Below are positions 19,099 through 28,623 of a stretch of DNA of 64,000 nt, one piece after another. Under the pieces are notes generated by a model that had not been told where the DNA came from, did not search any database, and was given only the letters and a program-made list of their open reading frames with translations. Each line of letters starts with the position of its first letter. Position 1 is the first letter of the stretch. The stretch comes from an uncultured Methanobrevibacter sp. (GTDB taxonomy: Archaea > Methanobacteriota > Methanobacteria > Methanobacteriales > Methanobacteriaceae). Both the position numbers and the translations under genes were made by a program. The stretch spans positions 27,339 through 91,338 of the forward strand of contig NZ_CALGFC010000039.1 of NCBI RefSeq assembly GCF_937881195.1, read 5' to 3'.

Positions 19099-19668
19099 TC
19101 AATTTGAAGTAATTTTAGAATATATAATGGCTATGGGATTTTCAGCTATCATCATAGTTCTAATACCCACATCCCTACCTCTTGAAATATTTACTTCTAT
19201 AATTTTAGGATTTAATCCTAATTTTTTCAATTTATTAATAGCAAGATATCTTGTTTCGATTAAAATCCCTGTGACTAATATTCTCCCATTTGGATTTAAT
19301 TTTGATGATACCAATTCTAAAATTTTATCAATATCTCCACCACTTCCACCAATAACCACTATATCAAAATTTTCTATTGATTCAAGTGCTGAAACAGCAT
19401 CATTTTGAATCAAATCAACATTATTAGCAACTCCATGTTTTTTAATATTTTTAGAAGTTAATTCTATGGCTTTTGGATTTTTATCAATGGATATTACCTT
19501 TTTTGCTATTTTCCCAAATTCTGTTGTTACTCCACCTGTTCCACAACCAATATCCACAACTATATCACTATTTGAAACTTCACTTTTACATAATAATAAA
19601 CACCGAATTTCTTCTTTTGTTGGTCCTGGAACATCTTTAGAACTTATAAAATCATCATCTTTAATCAT
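19099..19668 (-). CDS. cbiT: Cobalt-precorrin-6B C15-methyltransferase (decarboxylating) CbiT
   Basis: Cobamide (vitamin B12) ring synthesis. The SAM-binding fold shows VVDIGCGTGGVTTEF, the acidic SIDKNP and FDIVVIGGSGGDIDKIL, then GRILVTGILIET. It lines up well with the structurally known Methanothermobacter CbiT, whose N-terminus resembles MIKDDDFI here. Met5 (19668) is therefore preferred, with GGAG six bases upstream, over the ATG at 19680. The cobalt transporter cbiMNQO is 11-15 kb away. Confidence 0.94.
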   Translation of the reverse strand: MIKDDDFISSKDVPGPTKEEIRCLLLCKSEVSNSDIVVDIGCGTGGVTTEFGKIAKKVISIDKNPKAIELTSKNIKKHGVANNVDLIQNDAVSALESIENFDIVVIGGSGGDIDKILELVSSKLNPNGRILVTGILIETRYLAINKLKKLGLNPKIIEVNISRGRDVGIRTMMIAENPIAIIYSKITSN

Positions 19669-19749
19669 GTTATTCTCCATTAATATATTAATAAAAATAT
19701 TATACTAAACTTCTTTAGGGATAATTTTTTTAAGAATTTTAGAAAATAA

Positions 19750-20298
19750 TTATTCCCATCTCTTAAATAAATCATTATCGATATCTAGAGAATCTAGTAT
19801 CTTACCAACAACAAAATTAACAATATCATCAACATTTTCAGGGTTATGATAAAAACCAGGCATAGCTGGCAAAATTATTCCCCCTTCCCTACTTATCTCT
19901 AACATATTTTCAAGATGAATAGACCTAAGAGGTGTTTCACGAGGGACAATAATTGTTTTTCTTTTCTCTTTTAATGCAACATCAGCTACTCTAGTTATAG
20001 CATTATTTCCATATCCATTAGCTATTGCAGATAAAGTTTTCATTGAACAAGGAACAATTACAAGAGAATCAAATTTAAAAGAACCACTATTAATAGATGA
20101 AGTTAAATCATCTGATTCATAAAAATGATTAGCTAATTTTTTTATTTCATCAATTTTAATCCCTAATTCATAATCAAAAATTATCTGAGCAGGTTTACTA
20201 ACCACAACCCCAGTTTCTATACCTAATTTTTTAAGTGCTTCAAGTAGTTTTAAGCTATAAATAACACCACTTGCACCAGTAATTGCTATAACAATCAT
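19750..20298 (-). CDS. ubiX: UbiX-family flavin prenyltransferase
   Basis: Makes prenylated FMN, the cofactor of UbiD-type decarboxylases, from FMN and dimethylallyl phosphate. Motifs: IAITGASGVIYSLKLLEAL at the N-terminus, VVSKPAQ, LVIVPCSMKTLSAIANG, the signature VPRETPLRSIHLENML and GIILPAMPGFYHNPE. At 182 residues it has the usual length. It lies 81 bp upstream of cbiT on the same strand and may be cotranscribed with it. No UbiD partner is in the window. Confidence 0.95.
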   Translation of the reverse strand: MIVIAITGASGVIYSLKLLEALKKLGIETGVVVSKPAQIIFDYELGIKIDEIKKLANHFYESDDLTSSINSGSFKFDSLVIVPCSMKTLSAIANGYGNNAITRVADVALKEKRKTIIVPRETPLRSIHLENMLEISREGGIILPAMPGFYHNPENVDDIVNFVVGKILDSLDIDNDLFKRWE

Positions 20299-20444
20299 TT
20301 TTATACCTACAGATATATTATATAAACAAATAACATGAGAAAATATAAATAAATCTACTTATTATAATTTTAAAAATATTAATCTAATCACATAATAAAT
20401 ATTAGAAATATTAATCTAATAAAATAATAAGTATAAAAAATATT

Positions 20445-21692
20445 CTAATCAAATAATTTTGATTGTTCAAAATGAACTTTATCAAACTTATTTTCCGCTC
20501 TTTTTGGAAGATCCAAATAATTATCTAATTTAAAGTTTTTAAATTTATATTTATCCTCTTTTGGGACATATAAACAAATGTCCGGATAGTTAAATCTTGC
20601 AGTTTGAAGTGCTTTAACAATACTAGAAATCTCATTAAGATGAAAAAGTTCATCTCCAAGTGCAACTTGAGTCTTCATTTCATCAAATCTAGGATATTCA
20701 GGAATATTTAAAATAATATAATCTTTATCAATCCCCATATCTTCACTAATCTCTTCTTCACATTTGTAAAGAGCTTTTTTACTTATATTAAAAATCTCAG
20801 GAGGATTCTCAAATTCATTCAATCTTGTTGAACATACACTTTTAAGTAAATTTCTATTATCTAATCTAGTTATAATATTCTTAATAAAAGCATTATTATC
20901 TGATTCACTTTCATCTACATTCCTACATATACATAACATATCAGAGTCATCATATTTATATATATCATCACTACTAATAATACCTTCTTTAAAAACCTTT
21001 TTTAGACATCTTCTAAACATTGCATTTACAATACGAGTCGTATGATGTTGATAAACACTTGGGTACATCTGATACCTAGCTACAAGGGCTTCTTCGGCAG
21101 CTTGAACACCTTTTATATCTAAAATAAGGTATTGTTTAAGTTTAAGATTTGCAATAATTCTATCAACATCAATAACCCCATATGCTACTCCAGTATAATG
21201 AGAATCACGAATTAGATAATCCATTCGATCTACATCCAATTCACCAGAAATAATAGGTCCAAGAGCCCCCTTACCATTAATAATATCTATAACTTCTTTT
21301 GAATCAAATTCTTGAGATATTAGATCATTTAATGAAGTTTCTTCAATAACTTTAGCTGTTAAAACTTCGTGTTTAACATTTAAAACAGCTTCTGATACAT
21401 GAGAAAATGGGCCATGACCTATATCATGAAGTAGTGCGGCAATTCTAACCAATTTTTTTTCATATTCAGATAAATCAAGGTGAGCCGCTAATTTTGATCC
21501 TAAAAACATTGTCCCAATAGAATGTTCTAAACGTGAATGATTTGCACCAGGATATATTAAAGATATAAATCCCAACTGTTTAATTCTCCTTAATCTTTGA
21601 ATTTGAGGAGAATCAATCACTTCAACTTCAAATTCATTTAATGGAAGATTGCCATGAACACTATCTCTGAGAAATTTAGTTGAATCAGACAT
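20445..21692 (-). CDS. HD-domain phosphohydrolase (SAMHD1/dGTPase-like, COG1078)
   Basis: A 415-residue metal-dependent hydrolase. Metal ligands appear in HSRLEHSIGT, the doublet LLHDIGHGPFSH, and DVDRMDYLIRD. The start (DSVHGNLPLNEFEVEVIDSP, then QRLRRIKQLG) is the typical opening of this family. Members hydrolyse dNTPs or act on related phosphate esters; the substrate here is unknown. The ATG lies after a modest SD. It is a single transcription unit, or the first gene ahead of ubiX-cbiT (146 bp gap). Confidence 0.88.
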   Translation of the reverse strand: MSDSTKFLRDSVHGNLPLNEFEVEVIDSPQIQRLRRIKQLGFISLIYPGANHSRLEHSIGTMFLGSKLAAHLDLSEYEKKLVRIAALLHDIGHGPFSHVSEAVLNVKHEVLTAKVIEETSLNDLISQEFDSKEVIDIINGKGALGPIISGELDVDRMDYLIRDSHYTGVAYGVIDVDRIIANLKLKQYLILDIKGVQAAEEALVARYQMYPSVYQHHTTRIVNAMFRRCLKKVFKEGIISSDDIYKYDDSDMLCICRNVDESESDNNAFIKNIITRLDNRNLLKSVCSTRLNEFENPPEIFNISKKALYKCEEEISEDMGIDKDYIILNIPEYPRFDEMKTQVALGDELFHLNEISSIVKALQTARFNYPDICLYVPKEDKYKFKNFKLDNYLDLPKRAENKFDKVHFEQSKLFD

Positions 21693-21980
21693 TATAACAC
21701 TTCTTAAATTCTCTCAATAAAATTTTATTAAATTTTTAATATTATAACAAATCCATATAATTATGGAGTAAAATAGACAATTAATAATAATTTTTAATAA
21801 TAATATCTATGAAAATAAAATGTAATAAGTTTTTCTATAAAAATAAGAAAAATATATTAATAAATAAAAAATAATGAAATTAGAAATTATAAAAAAATGA
21901 AATAAAAAATGAAATAAAAAATAAAATAAAAAATTAAATAAAAAATTAAATAAAATAAAAAAATATATAAAAGCCAAAAA

Positions 21981-23462
21981 TTACTCTAAAGTAGGATAAT
22001 TAGGACTTTCATTTGTAATTAAAAGGTCATGAGGATGGCTTTCTTTTATACCACTAGAAGTAATTCTAACAAATTTAGCTACTTCTTGCATTGTTTTAAT
22101 GTCTTTAGCTCCACAATAACCCATAGATGCTTTAAGACCACCAACAAGTTGGAATACTACTTCATTAACAGTTCCTTTATATGGAACAGCACCTTCAACT
22201 CCCTCAGGAACAAGTTTTGAATGTTTCATTGGTCCTTTGATCTCTTGGAAATACCTATCAGCTCCACCACCAAAACCTCCTGTCATAGCACCCATTGAAC
22301 CCATTCCACGATATTGTTTATATTTTCTTCCATTCATCACAACAACATCACCAGGAGATTCATAAGTACCGGCAAGTAAATTTCCAAGCATTACTAAATC
22401 AGCTCCAGCACCTAAGGCTTTAGCTATATCTCCAGAATATCTTAATCCACCATCAGCAATTACAGGAACACCATAATCACTTGCTACATCAGCAACTGAT
22501 GAAATAGCAGTTAATTGAGGAACACCTACACCTGCAATAATCCTTGTTGTACACATTGACCCAGGACCAATTCCAACTTTTAAACCATCAACCCCTTGAG
22601 ATATTAAATCTTCAGCAGCTTCAGGAGTAGCAATATTACCCATGATAAGGTCTGCGTCAATATTCTCTTTCATTGTTTTTGCAAATTTAACTACATTCAT
22701 ATTATGAGCATGAGCACAATCCACTGCAAGAACATCTGCTCCCGCTTCATCAAGTGCCATTGCTCTTTCTAAATCAAAAGGCCCAGTAGCTGCAGCTACT
22801 AAAAATTTTCCATTTTTATCCCTAGCAGCATGAGGATACTTTTTATGATTTAAAATATCTCTAATAGTAACTATTCCTGCCAATTTACCATCCCTAATAA
22901 CAGGAAGCCTTTCAACTTTGTTTTCATATGCTAATTCAAGGGCTTCAGATGGAGTAATAGGTTCTTCAATAGTCACAACATCAGAAGTCATTATTTCTTC
23001 AACTTTTTTATCAGCATTGTTATTCAAAAAAGGTTTAATATCTCTTTTACTAATAATACCGATTAATTTTTCATCTTCAATGACCGGAAGACCACTAACT
23101 TCTTCTTCATCCATAATAGTTTTTACTGTTAAAATAGATGAGTTTGGAGTAATAGTAACAACATCTTTTATTGTTAAATCTCCAGACATTTTTACTTTTT
23201 TAACCTCCTTAACTTGCTGTTCTAATGTCATATTACGATGTATAACACCAAGTCCTCCTTCTTGAGCTAAAGCAATAGCCATGTCTGATTCTGTTACAGT
23301 ATCCATAGCTGAACTAATAATTGGAATATTCAATTCAAAATTTTTAGATACTTTAGCCTTTGTATCAACATCTTTTGCTTCTGTATATGATGCATTTGGA
23401 ACAAGTAAAAAGTCATCATATGTAAAACCTAGTTCAGCTTCTTTTAATTTCTTTGAATACAC
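21981..23462 (-). CDS. guaB: Inosine-5'-monophosphate dehydrogenase
   Basis: First committed step of GTP synthesis: IMP to XMP with NAD. A TIM barrel is interrupted by two CBS domains (residues about 90-205, with VSGLPVIEDEKLIGIIS and VERLPVIRDGKLAGIVT). The active-site loop is GIGPGSMCTTRIIAGVGVPQ with the catalytic Cys; the flap and phosphate loops are visible in IADGGLRYSGDIAKAL and YRGMGSMGAM. GTG at 23462 is eight bases after AGGTG and gives MYSKKLKEAEL; a GTG at 23471 is the alternative (496 residues). Duplicated 22-bp leader units lie upstream near 23537-23585. Confidence 0.95.
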   Translation of the reverse strand: MYSKKLKEAELGFTYDDFLLVPNASYTEAKDVDTKAKVSKNFELNIPIISSAMDTVTESDMAIALAQEGGLGVIHRNMTLEQQVKEVKKVKMSGDLTIKDVVTITPNSSILTVKTIMDEEEVSGLPVIEDEKLIGIISKRDIKPFLNNNADKKVEEIMTSDVVTIEEPITPSEALELAYENKVERLPVIRDGKLAGIVTIRDILNHKKYPHAARDKNGKFLVAAATGPFDLERAMALDEAGADVLAVDCAHAHNMNVVKFAKTMKENIDADLIMGNIATPEAAEDLISQGVDGLKVGIGPGSMCTTRIIAGVGVPQLTAISSVADVASDYGVPVIADGGLRYSGDIAKALGAGADLVMLGNLLAGTYESPGDVVVMNGRKYKQYRGMGSMGAMTGGFGGGADRYFQEIKGPMKHSKLVPEGVEGAVPYKGTVNEVVFQLVGGLKASMGYCGAKDIKTMQEVAKFVRITSSGIKESHPHDLLITNESPNYPTLE

Positions 23463-23670
23463 TTCCCTCACACCTATTTATAAATAAAAATTAATATAAT
23501 TTTTAATAAAATAATATTTCATAATCTTTTAAACAAAATAATATAATTTCTTAAATGAAATAATATAATTTCTTAAATGAAATAAATTATAAACATAATA
23601 TTTGATAGATTTATAAAAATCAAGTATCAATTATTATTTAATCAAATAATTAATATTTAATCAAATAATA

Positions 23671-23702
23671 AAATTAATCAAATGACAAAATTAATCAAAT
23701 GA
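23671..23702. repeat. 15-bp duplication covering the stop of mfnB
   Basis: AAATTAATCAAATGA occurs exactly at 23671-23685 and 23688-23702. The second copy includes the last codons and stop of mfnB, so the gene end has been duplicated into the downstream spacer. Confidence 0.8.
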
Positions 23703-24407
23703 TTTAACAAGATTTTTTAACTCAGCTACAGCAACTCTACTGATTTTACCAGTATTTCTGTCCCCACCAGTACATGCAGCTCCTCTAACACCAACAACAT
23801 CACAACCAATATCATAAAGAGGTTTTAATTGTTCTTTTTTAACAGAACCTGCAAGTGCTGATTTTAAACCATAGCTATGAGTTTCATTTACAAATTTTTC
23901 TAATTCGTTTATATCTAAATAATCAAATAAAGTTTTTCCATCTTTAACCGCAGTATCCAGCATAGCTAAATCACTACCAGATTCTTTAGCTACTTTTGGA
24001 ATATCCCATGGCGTAACTGCTCCAACTCTATGAGCATCAGCATAACCAGATGCAACAACAACAGCATCAGGATTATTATCCTTAACAGTTTTAACAACAT
24101 TGGTCATGACTTCTAGAGCTTCCTCATAGTTAGACGTACCATATAATCCTACTTTAATATAGTCTGCACCAGAAGTTAGAGCACCCATAGCTGCAAGAGA
24201 TACTGTTCCAGGTTTATAAGGAACATCACCAAGAGTCGCACTAACTAACATATCATCAGGAGTCATTTCTCTAATTTCTCTAATAACCCATGGGAAATTA
24301 GCACCTAGAGATCCTTCTTTGGGATTTTTAACATCAACAATATCTGCACCGCCTTCTATAGACTCAAGTGCTTCTTCATTGTTTATTGGGCTTATTAATA
24401 GAAGCAA
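23691..24407 (-). CDS. mfnB: (5-formylfuran-3-yl)methyl phosphate synthase MfnB
   Basis: Builds the furan ring of methanofuran from two glyceraldehyde-3-phosphates; methanofuran is the C1 carrier of the first methanogenesis step. It is a TIM-barrel protein (former DUF556) of 238 residues: LLISPINNEEALESIEGGADIVDVKNP at the start with the catalytic Lys in DVKNPKEGSLGANFPW, then DYIKVGLYG, ASGYADAHR, SALAGS and GVRGAACTGGDR near the end. TTG start seven bases after GGAGG. Five tandem 17-bp units lie 46-130 bp upstream. Confidence 0.95.
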   Translation of the reverse strand: MLLLISPINNEEALESIEGGADIVDVKNPKEGSLGANFPWVIREIREMTPDDMLVSATLGDVPYKPGTVSLAAMGALTSGADYIKVGLYGTSNYEEALEVMTNVVKTVKDNNPDAVVVASGYADAHRVGAVTPWDIPKVAKESGSDLAMLDTAVKDGKTLFDYLDINELEKFVNETHSYGLKSALAGSVKKEQLKPLYDIGCDVVGVRGAACTGGDRNTGKISRVAVAELKNLVKSFD

Positions 24408-24452
24408 TACATTTCCTCCATAAATTTACTTACTAAAATTTAATTACTAAAT

Positions 24453-24537
24453 TAAAATAAATACTAAACTAAAATAAATACAAAGTTAAGATAAGTACTA
24501 AATTAAGATAAGTACTGAAATAAGATACATACTAATT
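24453..24537. repeat. Five tandem 17-bp units upstream of mfnB
   Basis: Units start at 24453, 24470, 24487, 24504 and 24521; the consensus is close to TAAGATAAGTACTAAAT. Units differ by a few bases each. They lie in the mfnB leader/promoter interval. Confidence 0.85.
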
Positions 24538-25026
24538 TTACTACTTATTATATAGTTAATATAAATATAATATTTAAATAATATTATTTTAAAAAATTTA
24601 AAAACATCAAATAAATAGTTAAACAAATTTAATTAATTTATATAATAAATCAGCATATTAAATAACAAATAGATATATTAAGATACCAATAGAGATATTT
24701 AATATAATAAACAATTTATTAAAAATATTAAATAATTTTATTTAAAATATTAAATATTTAAAAATATCAAGCATTTTAAAAATATCAAGTATTTAAAAAA
24801 CATCTAGTATTTAAAAAATATTAATTTACTTTATCTATTAAATCTATAATATAAAAACTTTTAGATTAAAAAAGTCAATAATATATTTTTACAAAAATTT
24901 TTTATTATAAAATAAATAACTTTTTATTCAAATTAATAATGTTTTTAGTTAAATTTTAAATAAAATAACTTTACATAAAAATCTAAATAGTTATGATTAA
25001 TTTTTATAATCACTAATTAAATAATA
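24538..25026. other. Non-coding A/T-rich interval with short degenerate repeats
   Basis: Between the mfnB promoter and a small orphan ORF. About 24762-24823 has three to four ~18-bp units like AAAAATATCAAGTATTT. No gene or RNA was recognised. Confidence 0.5.
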
Positions 25027-25254
25027 TTAAATATTAAAAGATAAAAATTGAATATCATTTAATGAGTACCATAAAAAGTTGTCTTGATCTGTTTTAATTT
25101 CAACAAAACCAGTTTTTGTATTAATATTAATATAATTTATAGGACTATCAACTGTTAAAAGCTCAAATTTATCTGATGTAAGAGTTTGCCCTACTTTAAA
25201 TGTCAAAGAATCCTTTGAGTTTTTTGTTTGAATAATTAAAGTATCAACTTTCAT
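25027..25254 (-). CDS. Small hypothetical protein (75 residues)
   Basis: I do not recognise it. The sequence looks like a compact beta-rich domain with alternating hydrophobic residues (VDTLIIQTK, LTFKVGQTL, FVEIKTDQDNFLWYSL) and no signal or membrane segment. It lies alone between two A/T-rich stretches of about 500 bp. The upstream GGAAGA is only a weak SD. Its amino-acid make-up is normal rather than A/T noise, which favours a real gene. Confidence 0.5.
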   Translation of the reverse strand: MKVDTLIIQTKNSKDSLTFKVGQTLTSDKFELLTVDSPINYININTKTGFVEIKTDQDNFLWYSLNDIQFLSFNI

Positions 25255-25727
25255 TTTAAATCTTCCATTGTATATTATAGATAATTATAATAAATTTATA
25301 TATACTATATTTAATAATTTTGAATATTTAATTGTTTTTAATTTATAGGTTATAAACATTAATATATTAATATCAATATAAAATAATAATTTTATTAAGT
25401 AATAATAAATATGAGTAAAATAATACTGGGTATAATAATACTATTAAATACAAAAAATATATTTAAATATCTTCATTAGAATATCAATGCAATAATAATT
25501 TAAGATTCTATTATTAAATATTTAAATAATTAATTTATATATTACATATTATTATAATATTTTATATATATGTGTATTAAATACATGCGTATTAATTATA
25601 TATGTATTAATTATATGGGTATAATAATTAAACTAAATTATATAAATTGAATTATACACATAAGAAAATATGTACCATATAATAAAAAAATAATAAAAAA
25701 GAAAAGATAACTAACTAAATAGAATAT
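25255..25727. other. Non-coding A/T-rich interval
   Basis: About 470 bases without an open frame of note. It contains degenerate repeats of TATATGTATTAATTATAT type around 25560-25620. Confidence 0.5.
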
Positions 25728-26975
25728 TTAATATGGAGATCCCTTATTTTTAATATTTTCCTTAAATTTATCGTGTTTTTTTGGATATAATCCTTCTTTA
25801 TGAGTTTCAGCACGAAGATTTTCAATAATTTCTGATGTTGAAATAGTAACTGGACAACTAATTTTACAAAGCCCACATAATGTACATTTATAAAGACCTG
25901 ATGAAACACTAGTTTCAGTATTCTGAATAAATTTACTCATAGCTACTCCTCGACCACCCAAATAATTATTAAAACCAAAATCATTACCTATAGCATTATA
26001 AACCGGACAAGTTACAATACAACTACCACAGCCAATACAATAAAGACATTCACCAATTGATTTTATAGCTTCTGACCTTCCATTATCTAATATAATTACA
26101 AATACTTTTTCTGCACCATACATATTTTTAAGTAGCTTTTTTTCAATGTCAGCAGTTTTAGAAGGTCCAGAAACAATATTAATATAAGAAGTTACTTTAC
26201 TTCCTGTCGCATATATAGTTTCAAGTTTAGCTATTGAAATAGCATCTTCAATAGTTCTAACAATCTTTTCTATACCTACTACAACAATATGAGTCTTCAT
26301 TAAAGATATAAGAGATATGTTTCCTTCATTATGAATAAATACCAAAGAACCATCTTCACTTGCCACTGCATTAGCACCACTTAATCCAATTTTAGCATCT
26401 GACAACCTAATTAAAATATCTTTTTTTACAGCATCCATAATGTCTTTTGGATTTGGAGGAATATCCTTACCCAATCCTTTACTTACAATATCTGAAATTG
26501 CTTCAACATTTAAATGAGATGCAGGACCTGTTGGATGTGCAGGTTTATTATCTTTACCTTTTAGTTGTAATATTCTATCTCCTAAATCTGTTTCAACAAC
26601 ATCCATGCCTTTTGATTTAAGAAAATTAGAAGCTGAGATTTCACCAAGAGTATTAGATTTAGATTTTGCCACTACAATCGGATTACTATCATCAAAATTA
26701 ATATTATCATTTTCATCAGATTCAGAAATTATAATATCCTGAATAAGTTTTCTAGCTTCTTCATCATTACTTGCAAATGCATAATCAATATCATTCCTAT
26801 CAAAAGATTTTTTAAGAGATTCAATTAATTCAGGATTATTATCAATGGAATCTTTTCTTATATTGATTACTTTTTCCTGAAGATTTTTAACTTGAGGATC
26901 ATTTAGGATACCTTTACGTTTATCATAAACAGTTTTAAATGAATTTCTCATAGCCTTCAATTCATTTTCATTCAT
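25728..26975 (-). CDS. LutB-like iron-sulfur protein (LUD domain plus two 4Fe-4S sites)
   Basis: A 415-residue protein resembling LutB of bacterial lactate oxidation complexes. The N-terminal ~300 residues form a LUD-type domain (HPTGPASHLNVEAISDIV, GLSGANAVASEDGSLVFIHNEGN). The C-terminus has two ferredoxin-type sites, CLYCIGCGSCIVTCP and CTLCGLCKISCP, both C-x2-C-x2-C-x3-C-P. Its start abuts the stop of the LutA-like gene, with GAGGAG just upstream, so translation is likely coupled. A role in electron transfer from a 2-hydroxy acid is inferred by analogy; no LutC or LldD partner is visible. Confidence 0.8.
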   Translation of the reverse strand: MNENELKAMRNSFKTVYDKRKGILNDPQVKNLQEKVINIRKDSIDNNPELIESLKKSFDRNDIDYAFASNDEEARKLIQDIIISESDENDNINFDDSNPIVVAKSKSNTLGEISASNFLKSKGMDVVETDLGDRILQLKGKDNKPAHPTGPASHLNVEAISDIVSKGLGKDIPPNPKDIMDAVKKDILIRLSDAKIGLSGANAVASEDGSLVFIHNEGNISLISLMKTHIVVVGIEKIVRTIEDAISIAKLETIYATGSKVTSYINIVSGPSKTADIEKKLLKNMYGAEKVFVIILDNGRSEAIKSIGECLYCIGCGSCIVTCPVYNAIGNDFGFNNYLGGRGVAMSKFIQNTETSVSSGLYKCTLCGLCKISCPVTISTSEIIENLRAETHKEGLYPKKHDKFKENIKNKGSPY

Positions 26976-27728
26976 TTAATGATTCTCCTCATTATTTTCT
27001 AAAATTTCATCCAAATTGCCTTCAATACAAGCTAAAACAAATTCAGAAAGATCTAAAACTTTAAGTGATGAATTTTCATCCAAATTTATCTTACAAAAAG
27101 GACAAGAAGTTATTAAAATATTACATCCAGTTTTTTCTGCTTCTTCGGCCCTTTTAGATGCTATTGAATTAGCTATTTCTGGAAATGCAGATTTTACTCC
27201 TCCACCAGAACCACAACATAATGAATTTTCACGAATATTTTCCATTTCAATAATATTTGAAAAATTTTTTATAACATCTCTAGGAGCATCAAATTCCCCA
27301 GCATGCCTACCTAAATGACAAGGATCATGATATGTGACTGAAATATTTTTATTTTTTAGTGAATTTTTATCTAAAATATCATTTAAGGAATAATCATATT
27401 TAGAATCATTATTTATAATATCATTAAGTAACTGAGAAATATGAATAACATCTAAATCAGCACCAATGAACTCTTTATAATCATTTTTTAAAGTTTTATA
27501 GCAACCAGCACAAGAAACTACAATTTTTTCATTTTTTAGTTTTGGTAGATTTTTTTTCATCTGTTTTCTAGCATCTTCCTCAAAACCAGTTCTAAGTAGA
27601 ACAGAACCACAACATTCTTCATTATCTAAAGTTTTAAAATCTATATTAGCTAACTTTAAAAGTTTTTTTGTAGAATCAGAAATAGAATTTGCTCTTTCAC
27701 GAGCAGTACATCCTCTAAAATATAACAT
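26976..27728 (-). CDS. LutA/HdrB-like protein with two CCG domains
   Basis: A 250-residue cysteine-rich protein. Two CCG motifs are clear: CTAR...NEECCGSVLLRTG...SCAGC (residues 7-84) and CHLGRH...SLCCGSGGGVK...TSCPFC (residues 140-211). Such domains bind unusual [4Fe-4S] clusters in HdrB, GlcF, LutA and related enzymes. It forms a two-gene operon with the LutB-like gene directly downstream (zero spacing). HdrD-like and fumarate reductase-like subunits are alternatives, but the LUD partner points to LutA. Confidence 0.82.
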   Translation of the reverse strand: MLYFRGCTARERANSISDSTKKLLKLANIDFKTLDNEECCGSVLLRTGFEEDARKQMKKNLPKLKNEKIVVSCAGCYKTLKNDYKEFIGADLDVIHISQLLNDIINNDSKYDYSLNDILDKNSLKNKNISVTYHDPCHLGRHAGEFDAPRDVIKNFSNIIEMENIRENSLCCGSGGGVKSAFPEIANSIASKRAEEAEKTGCNILITSCPFCKINLDENSSLKVLDLSEFVLACIEGNLDEILENNEENH

Positions 27729-28188
27729 TATACATTCACCATACTCTCAAAACATTAAAATATCTAAAAAACAATTATAATACCCCTAATAACTAATGAG
27801 ACATTATAAATAAATAGTATAAATTCTACTATGACAATCATGAATAAAAATTTAGTATAAATATAATTATAAATATAATTAATACAGGATATTAATTAAA
27901 ATGATTATAATTAATTATTATTAATTATAAAATTATACAATTATATGTAAATTCATTAATATTGTAAAAATAATTATAAAATCTATTAAAAATAGTAGAG
28001 AAATAGATTATTTAAAAATTTTATTATAATACATTATGTATTTTATTATTAATATCTTTTTCTATATAATGAATATAAAAATAAAAAATTATAAAAAATC
28101 AAATTTTTGAATATAATTATTATAAAAATTTAAAATTAAATTATAAAAATTGTAAAATAAAACGAATTAGAATCAATATTATAAAATA
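27729..28188. other. Non-coding A/T-rich interval
   Basis: Promoter region of the LutA/B pair and 3' flank of the DUF2304 gene. Nothing else was recognised. Confidence 0.5.
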
Positions 28189-28581
28189 TTAATTTTCATC
28201 TTTTTCATCATTTGATTCTAATTCATAATTTAATTCTTTATCAATTGAAATTTTTCTTACTAATTCAGTTATATCTTGATCTAATTTTTCAAGTTTCATA
28301 TAAACCCTAAATATTAAATAATAAGAACCAATAACACCAAAAATTATTATTAAATCTAAACCTCTACCAATACCAATAACACTAGCTATTTTAGTACTTG
28401 ATTCAGGAACTATTGCAAATATGGCGAGTAAAATCCATAATAATACCCATAAAACAAAAGTAGTAACTGATGTTTTTTTCTTATGAAATCTATTAAAAAC
28501 TAATAATATTGCTAAAATAGCTATAATTACAACTAATATCTGAAATAACTTTATATCTCCGAAAATTATTACACCTTCCAT
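28189..28581 (-). CDS. DUF2304-family small membrane protein
   Basis: A 130-residue protein with three hydrophobic helices (about residues 10-30, 38-60 and 72-92) and a charged cytosolic tail (KLEKLDQDITELVRKI). The pattern, including VFNRFHKKKTS and WVLLWILLAIFAIVPE, fits DUF2304. These proteins commonly accompany dolichyl-phosphate sugar transferases, and here the gene lies 42 bp after one, so it probably assists that enzyme at the membrane; this is inference. Confidence 0.8.
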   Translation of the reverse strand: MEGVIIFGDIKLFQILVVIIAILAILLVFNRFHKKKTSVTTFVLWVLLWILLAIFAIVPESSTKIASVIGIGRGLDLIIIFGVIGSYYLIFRVYMKLEKLDQDITELVRKISIDKELNYELESNDEKDEN

Positions 28582-28623
28582 TAAAATAACATATATAAAA
28601 AATTTAAATCAATTATTAAAAAA

